Below are positions 15,317-23,870 of a stretch of DNA of 64,000 bases, piece after piece. The DNA is from JBDWFY01 sp039976075 (GTDB lineage Bacteria > Pseudomonadota > Alphaproteobacteria > Rhizobiales > Stappiaceae). The stretch is taken from positions 372,001 through 436,000 of the forward strand of contig JBDWFY010000011.1 of NCBI GenBank assembly GCA_039976075.1. The letters run 5' to 3'. The notes under the pieces were generated by a model. The model saw only the letters and a list, made by a program, of their open reading frames with translations. It ran no database searches and was not told where the DNA came from. The translations under genes and the position numbers were made by a program. How positions within the stretch are numbered: position 1 is the stretch's first letter; every line of letters begins with the position of its first letter.

Positions 15317-15898
15317 ATGCGTGCATCAGACCGGGTTGAACCGCTGGAAACATCCCTCCTGGCGGATGACTGGGGAACCCTGACCAAATACCGCTACCGG
15401 ATGAAAACCCGGGCGGGAGACTGGCGGGAAGTGACGCGGGAAGCGTATGACCGCGGCCACGGAGCGACCTGCCTGCTATATGACCCGGACGAAAAGACGA
15501 TCCTTCTGACGCGCCAGTTCCGCCTGCCGGTCTATCTCGCCGACGAACCGGGCTTTCTGATCGAAACACCGGCGGGGCTGCTTGAAGGGGCGGAGGCCCG
15601 CACCCGCATGCACCTGGAGTTGGAAGAGGAAACCGGCTTTCAGGTGCGTGACCTGATCCCGCTGTTTGATCTCTTCATGAGCCCCGGCTCGGTCACTGAA
15701 TATCTCGCCTTCTTCACCGGTCACTACAGCCAGTCCGACAGAAAATCCGCCGGCGGGGGTAACAATACCGAATGCGAAGACATCGAGGTCATCCACATGC
15801 CGCTCGATGAAGCCCTCACCCGGGTCGGGCAGGGCGAAATGCGCGATGCGAAAACCGTGCTGGCGATATTCCATCTGGCGCGGACGGTCGGGGTGTAG
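15317..15898 (+). CDS. Nudix hydrolase, NudK/ADP-sugar pyrophosphatase-like
   Basis: 193 residues from ATG 15317 with GGGAG at 15306-15310; a longer open frame begins at 15230 but overlaps the DeoR start. The Nudix box region is GLLEGAEARTRMHL followed by ELEEETGF; it keeps the glutamates that bind Mg2+, but the canonical Arg of the RE pair is replaced and one spacer residue is missing. The downstream MSPGSVTEYLAFF is characteristic of the NudK/ADP-ribose/GDP-mannose pyrophosphatase branch. It hydrolyses a nucleoside diphosphate sugar or similar compound; the exact substrate is unknown. Confidence 0.82.
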   Translation: MRASDRVEPLETSLLADDWGTLTKYRYRMKTRAGDWREVTREAYDRGHGATCLLYDPDEKTILLTRQFRLPVYLADEPGFLIETPAGLLEGAEARTRMHLELEEETGFQVRDLIPLFDLFMSPGSVTEYLAFFTGHYSQSDRKSAGGGNNTECEDIEVIHMPLDEALTRVGQGEMRDAKTVLAIFHLARTVGV

Positions 15899-15911
15899 AT
15901 TGAACGGCTAT

Positions 15912-17483
15912 TTAAGCGCGATAGGCGGGAAGGGGAGCCCGGTCTTGCAGGGCAATCATCCGGCGGAGCATCACGTCGGTCAGCCCGTGTCGGATTTGAG
16001 TATGACCGGGATCCTCATAAAGATTTATCATTTCTTGCGGATCATTTTGAAGGTCATAGAGTTCCGACCAATCCTCGCCTTCCCGGAGGGACATGCGGTA
16101 TCGATCGGTAACGACGGTCCTCACGCGCTGTGGGCGATCAAAACCGGTCATCGTGCGCTGGCTGTCTTCCTCGACGATCACGGCTTCGGGGGCTTCCGTG
16201 CCAAAGAGGTCACGTCCCTGCAAGCCGTTGTAGGGCTGGATACCGGCCCGCTGAAGGATGGTGGCGGAGATATCGATTGATGATGCGAGCGCGCTGCTGG
16301 TTACAGCCCGCGCGTCAGCCTGGGGATCATGCCAGATGAAGGGCACTCTTATGATGCTCTGGTAATGCAGCAGCAGTTTCAGCATCAGGCCGTGGTCGCC
16401 CATGTAGTCGCCGTGATCCGAGGTGAATATGACCACCGTATTTTCTGCCAGGCCGAGCGTTTCCAGCCTCCGCAATACACGGCCAATGGCGTCGTCAATC
16501 ATGGTGATCATGCCATAGGTCAGCGCAATGATCCCGCGCGCTTCCTCTTCGGTGACGGCAAACGGGTTCTGGTTGTCGCGTGGATCTGTGCCTTGCTCCA
16601 TCGCCTCGCGCATGGCGCGGATTGGCGCAAGATCGCCTTTGCCGAATGAGGCCGGTAATTCGATGTCGGCGGGATCGTACATGTCCCAGTATTTACCGGG
16701 CGGCGTAAACGGATGGTGGGGATCGGGAAAAGACATTTGCAGGTAAAAGGGAGCATCATCGTTTAGCTGCTCACTTAGCCATGCCTCCGTCCGGTCAGCG
16801 ATCCAACTGGTCGAATAGAGTGCTTCAGGCACCGCCGTCCGCCAGGCCTGGGGGGCATGGATGCGATTGTCCGGCAGGGCGTTTTCCGGTCCCACCAGGT
16901 TGTCGAAATCCGGATGCTGTGTGCGGGCCCACAACAGGTAATCACCCGATGCCTGATCCCCATGGTCTGCAGCGATCTCGACATGATCAAATCCGTAAAA
17001 ATCGCCTTGCAGCCGGTCGGCAAGCGGATTGTTCCACTGGGTCACATTCTCCAGATCATAGTCGGTAGAATGGCGATTATTCTTGTAGGCATCCTGTAAA
17101 TGAGGGGACGGTGCGCGCATCCCGTCCCGTGCCTTGAAGGTGTTGGTGGCGGGCAGGCCGGTAAAGCTTTGCAGGTGCGATTTGCCGATCAGGCCTGTTT
17201 GGTAGCCCGCGTCGTTCAACAGTTCGACAAAGGTGGTGTGATTGCGGGAGAGCGGTATGCCGTTATGCCGTGCTCCGTGAGAGGAGCACATGCGGCCCGT
17301 CATGATCGAGGCACGATTGGGCATGCAGACCGGATTGGCGACATAGAAGCGGTCAAAACGCGTGCCGCCGGTGCACAGGCTGTCGATATTGGGCGTCCTT
17401 ACAATCGGGTTGCCATAGCATCCCAAATGATCCGCCCGGTGCTGATCAGTAACAATGAAAAGGAAATTGGGACGTTTGCTCAT
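15912..17483 (-). CDS. Type I sulfatase, cytoplasmic
   Basis: 523 residues. The formylglycine signature is C53-M-P-N-R57 in NPVCMPNRASIMTGR, and the metal site is formed by D13 in VTDQHRADHLG and the late FTSDHGDYMGDHG motif. It should hydrolyse a sulfate (possibly phosphonate or phosphate) ester after conversion of C53 to formylglycine. No signal peptide is present, so the substrate is imported first. It is the last gene of an operon with a TAXI-TRAP transporter: its ATG overlaps the permease stop codon (ATGA), so translation is coupled. No formylglycine-generating enzyme gene is in the window. Choline sulfatase is less likely because the active-site context differs. Confidence 0.88.
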   Translation of the reverse strand: MSKRPNFLFIVTDQHRADHLGCYGNPIVRTPNIDSLCTGGTRFDRFYVANPVCMPNRASIMTGRMCSSHGARHNGIPLSRNHTTFVELLNDAGYQTGLIGKSHLQSFTGLPATNTFKARDGMRAPSPHLQDAYKNNRHSTDYDLENVTQWNNPLADRLQGDFYGFDHVEIAADHGDQASGDYLLWARTQHPDFDNLVGPENALPDNRIHAPQAWRTAVPEALYSTSWIADRTEAWLSEQLNDDAPFYLQMSFPDPHHPFTPPGKYWDMYDPADIELPASFGKGDLAPIRAMREAMEQGTDPRDNQNPFAVTEEEARGIIALTYGMITMIDDAIGRVLRRLETLGLAENTVVIFTSDHGDYMGDHGLMLKLLLHYQSIIRVPFIWHDPQADARAVTSSALASSIDISATILQRAGIQPYNGLQGRDLFGTEAPEAVIVEEDSQRTMTGFDRPQRVRTVVTDRYRMSLREGEDWSELYDLQNDPQEMINLYEDPGHTQIRHGLTDVMLRRMIALQDRAPLPAYRA

Positions 17484-19408
17484 GGGGCAACTCCCTTCAG
17501 GTGCTGGGCGTTTCGGGACCGTCTGACGTCGACAAAAATCAAGGCGATGCCTGCGGCGATGGCTGGCAGATAGATCATCGGATCAAGAGCAAGGCAGGCA
17601 AAAGCCGCCGCAAACCTGAGGCCGATCTCAGGGATAGTCAGTCTGGTCCGGTCGAAGGCGGACAGAGCGGAAGAGAACAGCCAGATACAGAAGCATGTGC
17701 GTAAAATGATCCAGATGAACGGAAGCAGATCAAATTCTTCAACGATCAGGATCGTTGGATAAAAGGCGAATATGAAGGGAATGATGAACTTGGACATACC
17801 GAGCCGGAAGGCCATCAATGACGTCATCAAGGGGTTCGCCTGAGCGATCGGGGCTGCAGCGTAAGCGGCAATGGCGACAGGCGGCGTCAGGGAAGAGGCG
17901 ACGCCATAATAAAAGACGAACATATGGGCGGTCAGCATCGTCACGCCCAGCGCCTGGATCGCCGGACCCATGACCAGAATGATGATCAGATAGGCCGGCA
18001 GGGTGGGCATGCCCATTCCCAGAACCAGGGCACCGATCATGGCGACAAACAGGGCGGAGAACAGACTTTCACCGCGCACACTGGCAATAACGTTGGCGAG
18101 CTTCAGTCCCAGACCGGTTGAATCCAGTGAGCCCACCAATATGCCGATGGCGGCAATGGCAATCAGCAGGGTTGCTCCGGATTTGCATCCTTCAAGAAAA
18201 CTGTTCCAAACCCGCATCGGGTTACGCCGTACTTCGGGGTTTATGACCGACAAGACAACCACAACGACAACGGCATAGAAACCAGCCTTTGACGTCGAAA
18301 GACCGAGAATCAACGAGGCAATCACAGTCAGGATAGGACCGATGAACAGCACCGAATTGATCCAGTCAATGCGGGTGATCTTGTCATCTACACTCAGCTT
18401 CTGGACTTCTATGCCCTGGCGACGCGCCTCAACGGTTACGGCGGAGAACAGGCTGAAATAATAGAACAGGGCCGGGAGCAGGGCGGCGATGATGATGTTG
18501 AGATAGCCCACACCTGTAATATCGGCCATTACAAGGGCGGCTGCGCCCATTATCGGCGGCATGATCTGGCCACCGGAAGAAGCCGTGGCCTCGATACCGG
18601 CGGCAAACGTGGGAGAGAAACCCCGTTTCTTGATCATCGGAATGGTGAAGGTGCCGGTGCCGACAATGTTGGCCACTGTGGAGCCGGACATGGTGCCGAA
18701 GGCCGATGAAGCGAGAATGGCCGCATGGGCCGGTCCGCCGCGTGTTCTCCGGGTTGCCAGAAACGCGAATTTCAACAGTGTGGCTCCGGCGCCGGTGCCT
18801 TCAAGCAACGTGCCGAATATGATGAAGATAAACACAGTGGAGAGAACGATATTGGTGATCGAGCCAAACACGCCCTTGTTCGTATTATACCACAGCGCTT
18901 CGGACACTTCTGTCAGTGTAAAACCGGTATGGGCCATGATGCCCGGTGAGTTCTGTCCAAACAGCAGATAGATGACGGCAAGGGCACCAACGACGAAAAG
19001 ACCGTATCCCCATAGACGGCGACACAGCTCCAGAAAGACCACAAGCCCGGCGATGGCGGGCCAGGCATCGGCGTTGGTCACGTCATAAAGGGCTTCCTCC
19101 ATCTGGGTCTGGACAAAGAAGAACGACCAGATTGCCCAGAAACCGAAGCCGATCAGCGCGACGTCGATGATCAGGTTTGCGCCCGCATATGGTACGCCTT
19201 CGGGATTCCGGCTTTCGCGGTTTCTGCGCGAAACAACCACACCCACAACAAGCGCCAACGCAAAACCAAGCGCCCTGTGCAGTTTCGGGTCCAACAGTCC
19301 CAGGCCCGAGCTGTAGATCGCCAGAACGCCCAGTATAGTGCAGGAAACAACGAACAGGATATTGAACAGACGGGACGTGCCGCCGGACGATAGTGCCAAG
19401 CCGGTCAT
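17480..19408 (-). CDS. TRAP transporter fused permease (TAXI type)
   Basis: 642 residues from the ATG at 19408; an upstream in-frame start at 19558 would add a non-hydrophobic stretch inside the neighbouring gene. This is the fused small (4 TM) plus large (DctM) TRAP permease, with about 16-18 helices. Conserved DctM segments are visible (AFGTMSGSTVANIVGTGTFT, GGQIMPPIMGAAALVMADITG, GMGMPTLPAYLI). It imports an organic anion or sulfated compound with the Na+ gradient, delivered by the TAXI binding protein encoded just upstream. The downstream coupled sulfatase implies a sulfated substrate. Confidence 0.92.
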   Translation of the reverse strand: MTGLALSSGGTSRLFNILFVVSCTILGVLAIYSSGLGLLDPKLHRALGFALALVVGVVVSRRNRESRNPEGVPYAGANLIIDVALIGFGFWAIWSFFFVQTQMEEALYDVTNADAWPAIAGLVVFLELCRRLWGYGLFVVGALAVIYLLFGQNSPGIMAHTGFTLTEVSEALWYNTNKGVFGSITNIVLSTVFIFIIFGTLLEGTGAGATLLKFAFLATRRTRGGPAHAAILASSAFGTMSGSTVANIVGTGTFTIPMIKKRGFSPTFAAGIEATASSGGQIMPPIMGAAALVMADITGVGYLNIIIAALLPALFYYFSLFSAVTVEARRQGIEVQKLSVDDKITRIDWINSVLFIGPILTVIASLILGLSTSKAGFYAVVVVVVLSVINPEVRRNPMRVWNSFLEGCKSGATLLIAIAAIGILVGSLDSTGLGLKLANVIASVRGESLFSALFVAMIGALVLGMGMPTLPAYLIIILVMGPAIQALGVTMLTAHMFVFYYGVASSLTPPVAIAAYAAAPIAQANPLMTSLMAFRLGMSKFIIPFIFAFYPTILIVEEFDLLPFIWIILRTCFCIWLFSSALSAFDRTRLTIPEIGLRFAAAFACLALDPMIYLPAIAAGIALIFVDVRRSRNAQHLKGVAP

Positions 19409-19481
19409 GGCGACCTCATTTCGGGTTAAGCTGCAAGGAGGCTGGGCCAACGAGAGGCCCAGCGCATGGAACCAGCCCGAA

Positions 19482-20489
19482 CTAGGGGCGCAATTCTGCG
19501 GGAATTTCAAATCCCGCTTCTTCGTAGTATCGCAGTGCTCCGGGATGTAGAGGCACATTGATCGAGGTGAACGCGCTGTCCTTGTTCACTTCCTTCAGAA
19601 AAAATGCCGTCTTCTGGACGTCGGAAATGTTGTCCCAAAAAGCCTTCGTGGCTGTGTAAATGACATCGTCAGGCACACCGGCATGCGTCCCAATCATCTG
19701 GAAGAAGCCAAGCGCCGTAATATCCCCTTCGGTCAATTGTCCCTTGTAGACTCCACCATCAAAGGTGGCCATGCCGCGCCCGGGGCGTCCGAACAGCTTT
19801 TTCATCTCCTCGCTGTCCCGCACGTCATCCGGGATCGACAAGACCCGGAATTCACCGGACAGGCCAAATTGCTCAATCTTGGCGGAGCCGATTTCGGCAG
19901 GACGGATCATCATGTCAATCTTGCCGTCCGAAAGGGCTGCAAATCCTTCGCCCCAGCTCAACCGAACCGCATCATAATCCTTGCCGGCTTCATACCCGGT
20001 GATGATCTTGATAAGGGCTTCCGACGTGGCGGAGGCGGAACCGGCGGGCGGTCCGGTAAAGACGGTTTTGCCTTTGATATCCGTCCAGTCTTCGATGCCC
20101 GAGCCCGCCAATGTAACCGGATGATATGCCCCTGCCTTGAACCCGAGAATTGCACGGAGGTTCTTCGCAAGTTCCGGTGCTGCTTCGATCTTTTCGTACA
20201 TCCGCTTTTTGTCGGCCATCAGATTTGCCAGTGACGGCACAGAGGAGAAAAAGGCGATATCGCCTTTGGCGCCCTTGAGCATCGACTTTGTCAGCGTCTG
20301 ACCGGCATTCACCTGTATTTCCACACCTGCCTTGCCAGCCTGATTGGCAAAAGCAACAAACATGGTGTGCACCGGGTCGCCGACACCTGCGGTCTCACCC
20401 TTGTGTATCTGTGCTGCAGCGATGGTCGGCGCCGACAACACAACAGCGGCGGCGATCGACGGGGCGATCAGTTTTGTAAGTTTCAACAT
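19482..20489 (-). CDS. TAXI-family TRAP solute-binding protein
   Basis: 335 residues from ATG 20489, which follows GGGAGGACTA; the longer frame to 20504 begins inside that signal. A Sec signal peptide covers about residues 1-26 (cleavage after TIAAAQ-like sequence). The mature protein shows TAXI features: DIAFFSSVPSLANL, the KGKTVFTGPPAGSAS segment, and a C-terminal LHPGALRYYEEAGF that is highly typical. It captures the ligand in the periplasm for the fused permease. It is the first gene of the TRAP-sulfatase operon and is divergent from a LysR regulator. Confidence 0.92.
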   Translation of the reverse strand: MLKLTKLIAPSIAAAVVLSAPTIAAAQIHKGETAGVGDPVHTMFVAFANQAGKAGVEIQVNAGQTLTKSMLKGAKGDIAFFSSVPSLANLMADKKRMYEKIEAAPELAKNLRAILGFKAGAYHPVTLAGSGIEDWTDIKGKTVFTGPPAGSASATSEALIKIITGYEAGKDYDAVRLSWGEGFAALSDGKIDMMIRPAEIGSAKIEQFGLSGEFRVLSIPDDVRDSEEMKKLFGRPGRGMATFDGGVYKGQLTEGDITALGFFQMIGTHAGVPDDVIYTATKAFWDNISDVQKTAFFLKEVNKDSAFTSINVPLHPGALRYYEEAGFEIPAELRP

Positions 20490-20543
20490 TAGTCCTCCCT
20501 CCAAGGTGAGAAAAACTCTAGCACTACAATTTCCATCGCGTAT

Positions 20544-20574
20544 AATTGAATAATGAGTAACTCATATAGCAATT
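20544..20574. promoter_or_regulatory. 31-bp symmetric operator between TRAP operon and LysR gene
   Basis: AATTG-N4-ATGAG-TAA-CTCAT-N4-CAATT is symmetric across two nested half-site pairs (20544-20548/20570-20574 and 20553-20557/20561-20565). It lies 4 bp before the LysR start and 55 bp before the binding-protein start, as expected for a LysR recognition site. Confidence 0.7.
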
Positions 20575-20578
20575 TGAT

Positions 20579-21475
20579 ATGAAACTGGATCCGCGCCATC
20601 TGGCACAACTCTCCGTCATTGTTGAGGCTGGATCGTTTCAATTGGCGGCAGATCGGCTGGGACTGACACAACCCGCACTGAGTCGTAATATGAAGTTGCT
20701 TGAAGAAAGAATGGGGACTGTTCTCTTCCTGCGGGACGGACGGCGTTCGCTCCCAAACGCCATAGCGCTGCGTCTGGCCAAAAGCGGTCTGGCCATTCGC
20801 GTCGCAGAAGATCAGGCGTCTGCTCACGCTGATCAGGCTGCATCCGGACAGGCAGGCGAATTGCGGCTGGGTGCGCCGCCAATTGTCGCCGGGCGGTTCA
20901 TTTCAAAGGTTCTGGCCGATTTCATCAACGATAATCCCGGATGTATCGTCGAGTTGCGTTCGGGTCTGGTTCATGAGCTGCGATCGATGCTTGAGCGTGG
21001 TCAGATCGATCTGGTCATCGCACCTCTCAGTTTGGCAGAACAATCCCAGGGCCTGGAGTTCCGGCCGCTGGTGGAAGATCGGGTCGGCATCCTGTGCAGG
21101 GTCAATCATCCGCTGTCTCAGAAAAATGTCATTACGGAAACTGACCTCGAGGCCGTTTCGTGGCTCGCGCACTCCAAAGGCAGTCTTCTGAGGCGCCAAA
21201 CGGAAACGGCCATGCTGGCTGCCGGTGTGCGAGAAATCCACATCGCCTGCGAAACGGATTCAATCCGCTCTGCGCTGGAGATCGTCGCACAGACCGATCT
21301 GATCACGACGATGCCTGTGCTGACCACGGAGCCTTATCTTGAAGACCGTCTGACGTTCCTGCCGTACGAACATCCGCAGTTCAAACGCCCGCTGGGTGCC
21401 ATCTATCGGGGCAGCATGCCGAACAACCCTGCGATCAGCCGGTTTTTGGATGCACTCGTGAAGGCGAGCACGTAA
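20579..21475 (+). CDS. LysR-family transcriptional regulator of the TRAP-sulfatase operon
   Basis: 298 residues: LysR HTH at 1-62 (FQLAADRLGLTQPALSRNMKLLEE, with the unusual VLFLRDGRRSLPNAIA in place of the common LFxRxxRGVxLT), followed by the LysR substrate-binding fold from about residue 90 (GELRLGAPP). Divergent from the TAXI binding-protein gene with an 89-bp spacer that contains a 31-bp symmetric site, so control of that operon is likely. The effector is probably the transported or desulfated compound. The 3' end overlaps the remnant of a GST gene on the other strand. Confidence 0.9.
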   Translation: MKLDPRHLAQLSVIVEAGSFQLAADRLGLTQPALSRNMKLLEERMGTVLFLRDGRRSLPNAIALRLAKSGLAIRVAEDQASAHADQAASGQAGELRLGAPPIVAGRFISKVLADFINDNPGCIVELRSGLVHELRSMLERGQIDLVIAPLSLAEQSQGLEFRPLVEDRVGILCRVNHPLSQKNVITETDLEAVSWLAHSKGSLLRRQTETAMLAAGVREIHIACETDSIRSALEIVAQTDLITTMPVLTTEPYLEDRLTFLPYEHPQFKRPLGAIYRGSMPNNPAISRFLDALVKAST

Positions 21476-21563
21476 CAACGCACCCCTTGATATCCACACC
21501 GCCGTTTTCCAGAACGCGCCAGCCGCGCGGTGAACCGCTGATCTTCGACAGTGTGATGTTCAT
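21435..21563 (-). pseudogene. Vestigial 5' end of a GST-family gene
   Basis: A strong ribosome-binding site (AAAGGAGAC) and ATG at 21561-21563 open a frame whose first 18 residues, ISGSPRGWRVL included, match the start of the intact GST encoded at 22559 (both read M-x-IT...ISGSP-x-GWRVL). Similarity stops there and the frame runs into the LysR 3' end. It is best read as the broken start of a second GST copy, with the rest deleted. The element at 21664-21719 lies about 100 bp upstream of it. Confidence 0.6.
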
Positions 21564-21663
21564 TGTGTCTCCTTTACCTTTTTTCAGAAGGTAAGGGCGT
21601 CGTAAGTCCATACAAAGACGCAACTATTTCTGATTCAGTCTGGTTCCTCCTACTGTGCGAACA

Positions 21664-21732
21664 CAGTATCAAAATGCATACTATCGCCGAATATTCTGCC
21701 TTCTTGTCTAAAGATACTGCCGGTTTTATCTG
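21664..21732 (+). promoter_or_regulatory. HxlR-type element copy 3 with SDR-GST operon promoter
   Basis: The 56-bp element (21664-21719, written on the minus strand as CAGTAT-N7-CAAGAAGGCA-N12-ATAGTATG-N5-TGATACTG) has the same spacing as the copies at 24936 and 26362. Within and beside it, toward the SDR gene, -35 CTTGTC (21703-21708) and -10 TATCTG (21727-21732) are 18 bp apart with an ATACT half-site in the spacer. A start near 21739 would give a 36-nt leader. Confidence 0.75.
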
Positions 21733-21774
21733 TGGTTTTGAACGGTTCGACACTGAATTGAACGGAGCCCCTGA

Positions 21775-22524
21775 ATGGGAAAACTGCAGAATAAAACGGC
21801 GCTGATTACCGGCGGAACAACCGGCATTGGCTTGGCAACGGCTAAAACCTTTCAGAAGGAGGGCGCTCTTCTGGCAATTACGGGCCAGAATAGCGATCGG
21901 TTGTCCCAGGCAGGCACACTGCTTGGTTCAGAAACGCTGGCGCTTCAGGCCGATCAGACCGATCTCGGCCAAATTGACACCATGGCCCGTCAGATATCCG
22001 AAACGTTCGGCTCACTGGACATTGTGTTTCTCAATGCGGGTGTCACGCTTCCCGCTCCGATCGATGCGGTGACCGAAGAGCAGTTTGATCACCTGTATCG
22101 CACCAATCTGAAGGGGCCGTTCTTCACACTACAAAAGCTGATCCCATTGCTATCCGACGGCGCGAGAATCGTCGTCAACGCCTCAAATCTTGCCGGCATG
22201 GGCATACCGACAACCAGCGTCTATTCGGCGACCAAGGCCGGGCTGATTTCTCTGACCCGCACATTTGCCGCCGAACTGATGCCCAGAGGCATTCGGGTAA
22301 ACGCCGTCGCACCGGGCCCAGTTGAGACACCAAGCATGGGCAAGCTGGGCATGAACGCCCAGGAACTCGACGGTCTGATGGATCACCTCAGGACCACGAT
22401 TCCCATGGGACGGATCGGCCAGGCTGAAGAAATCGCCGATGCGGTTCTGTTTCTGGCATCAGACGGCGCTGCCTACATGACCGGCGAAACAATCACCCTC
22501 GACGGGGGGTGGAGCAGCCTGTGA
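21775..22524 (+). CDS. Short-chain dehydrogenase/reductase
   Basis: 249 residues, classical SDR: cofactor loop TGGTTGIG (12-19), NAG motif in FLNAGV (86-91), and a complete catalytic set N111, S137, Y150, K154. The C-terminal FLASDGAAYMTGETITLDGGW is the normal classical ending. The start is ATG 21775. It reduces or oxidises a small carbonyl or hydroxyl compound. It is the first gene of a four-gene operon (SDR, GST-like, SRPBCC, DUF1330) behind element copy 3, so it is probably derepressed with the HxlR regulon. This points to detoxification of an electrophile or aldehyde; the substrate is not evident. Confidence 0.9.
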   Translation: MGKLQNKTALITGGTTGIGLATAKTFQKEGALLAITGQNSDRLSQAGTLLGSETLALQADQTDLGQIDTMARQISETFGSLDIVFLNAGVTLPAPIDAVTEEQFDHLYRTNLKGPFFTLQKLIPLLSDGARIVVNASNLAGMGIPTTSVYSATKAGLISLTRTFAAELMPRGIRVNAVAPGPVETPSMGKLGMNAQELDGLMDHLRTTIPMGRIGQAEEIADAVLFLASDGAAYMTGETITLDGGWSSL

Positions 22525-22558
22525 TGCCCCTGGAGAAATCCCGCACGCGAGGTCAATC

Positions 22559-23236
22559 ATGACAATCACCGTCCATAATATCAGCGGCTCCCCAATGGGT
22601 TGGCGCGTGTTGCTCGGACTGGAAATCAAGCGGCTCGACTATAAGCTCAACTATTTGCGCGGGTCTGAGAGGGAGCAGCGACAGGACGCCTTTCTGCGCA
22701 AGAACCCGCACGGGCGCGTGCCCGTTCTTGAATATGAGGGCATCTATCGTCGGGAGTCGCTCGCCATATTGGGATGGCTCGATCAGCAGTTTCCTCAAAG
22801 ACCTCTGTTTGGGGAAACAGTCCGGGAACTCCGGTCGGTCTGGGCAACTGCCGTCCGGTTCAGCGATTATCTGCTACAGGCGACAAACGCCGTCGTCTTT
22901 CCTGTCTTCAACGGCACTGACGGGTCTCCGAAGATACAGGATGGGGGTATTTCAACTCTCGATGAAGCGACGCACTTATTGAATGCCGAGTTGCTGGCAC
23001 TTGAAGAAACCTTGCAGGATCAAAAGTTTCTATGTGGCAGCGACCCGACTGGCGCGGATGCCGTTGCCTATCCGGATATTGGCCGGATCATGCGAGCCAT
23101 TCAGACAAAGCCGAATTCGATGGCGGCCCAGGGGTTTGCATCCTTCGACACCGATTGGCCGAACATTGCCCGCTGGCGGGATCGCGTGCAGGCGCTGCCC
23201 GGCTATGCGCGCACCGTTCCTCCGCATTGGAATTGA
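22559..23236 (+). CDS. Glutathione S-transferase family protein
   Basis: 225 residues. The N-terminal thioredoxin-like domain (about 1-85) contains the cis-proline loop NPHGRVPVL and the RESLAIL segment that binds the gamma-glutamyl part of glutathione; the residue after ISGSP gives the usual N-terminal active-site region, with serines at the position where catalytic Ser or Cys is found. A helical C-terminal domain follows (DPTGADAVAYPDIG corresponds to the N-capping/hydrophobic-staple motif). It probably conjugates or reduces electrophiles. Second in the operon, 34 bp after the SDR. A broken copy of its start lies on the opposite strand at 21563. Confidence 0.88.
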   Translation: MTITVHNISGSPMGWRVLLGLEIKRLDYKLNYLRGSEREQRQDAFLRKNPHGRVPVLEYEGIYRRESLAILGWLDQQFPQRPLFGETVRELRSVWATAVRFSDYLLQATNAVVFPVFNGTDGSPKIQDGGISTLDEATHLLNAELLALEETLQDQKFLCGSDPTGADAVAYPDIGRIMRAIQTKPNSMAAQGFASFDTDWPNIARWRDRVQALPGYARTVPPHWN

Positions 23237-23260
23237 AACTACTCAAAAGGAAATAGTCCC

Positions 23261-23719
23261 ATGAAACAGAACAGTTATTCCAGAACCATACATGTCACGG
23301 CCCCCTTGAGCGCCGCCCATGCCGCCTTGACCACCGGGTTTCGGAAATGGTGGACCAGTGATGCTGGTATGATCGAAAAGGTGGGTGATGTCGCCAAATT
23401 CGGGTTTACAGGCAAGATGGGGTTCTGGTCCTTCAAGGCAATTGTACTTGAGCCGAACCATGTCGAACTTGAATGCGTCGAAGCCCTGCATATCCATGAG
23501 GGAAAGCCCAAGGAAATTGAGACCGAGTGGCTTGGAACCCGCGCTCTGTGGGAACTGAAAGAAGCCGAAGGTGGTACCGAGATCCACTTTGAGCACCAGG
23601 GCCTGACGCCCGATTTACTCTGCTACGACATATGTGAAGCGGGCTGGGACATGTTCTTTGTCGACAGCCTCAAAGCGTATCTCGATACCGGCACCGGCAA
23701 ACCCTTCGCCGGCGATTGA
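23261..23719 (+). CDS. SRPBCC/AHSA1-like domain protein
   Basis: 152 residues that fit an SRPBCC helix-grip fold: N-terminal YSRTIHVTAPLSAAHAALT, central KFGFTGKMGFWSFKA, then ALWELKEAEGGTEIHFEHQGL and a long amphipathic C-terminal helix. The family binds hydrophobic ligands and also includes polyketide cyclases and START-like proteins. ATG 23261 lies 25 bp after the GST stop codon with AAAGGAAAT before it, so it belongs to the same operon. No catalytic residue can be named. Confidence 0.82.
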   Translation: MKQNSYSRTIHVTAPLSAAHAALTTGFRKWWTSDAGMIEKVGDVAKFGFTGKMGFWSFKAIVLEPNHVELECVEALHIHEGKPKEIETEWLGTRALWELKEAEGGTEIHFEHQGLTPDLLCYDICEAGWDMFFVDSLKAYLDTGTGKPFAGD

Positions 23720-23870
23720 AATGGCCGAACAAACCGTGCGCGTATCCGGCTCCTTCTGTGGCCGGGAAGAATTCCTGACCCAATCCTTTGACCGTTTGGA
23801 ACGATACCTGCGTCGCGAAACGGCCAGAGGAGTCGCGCGCTTTGGAGTGACAAGAATGGAGACGACAAAA

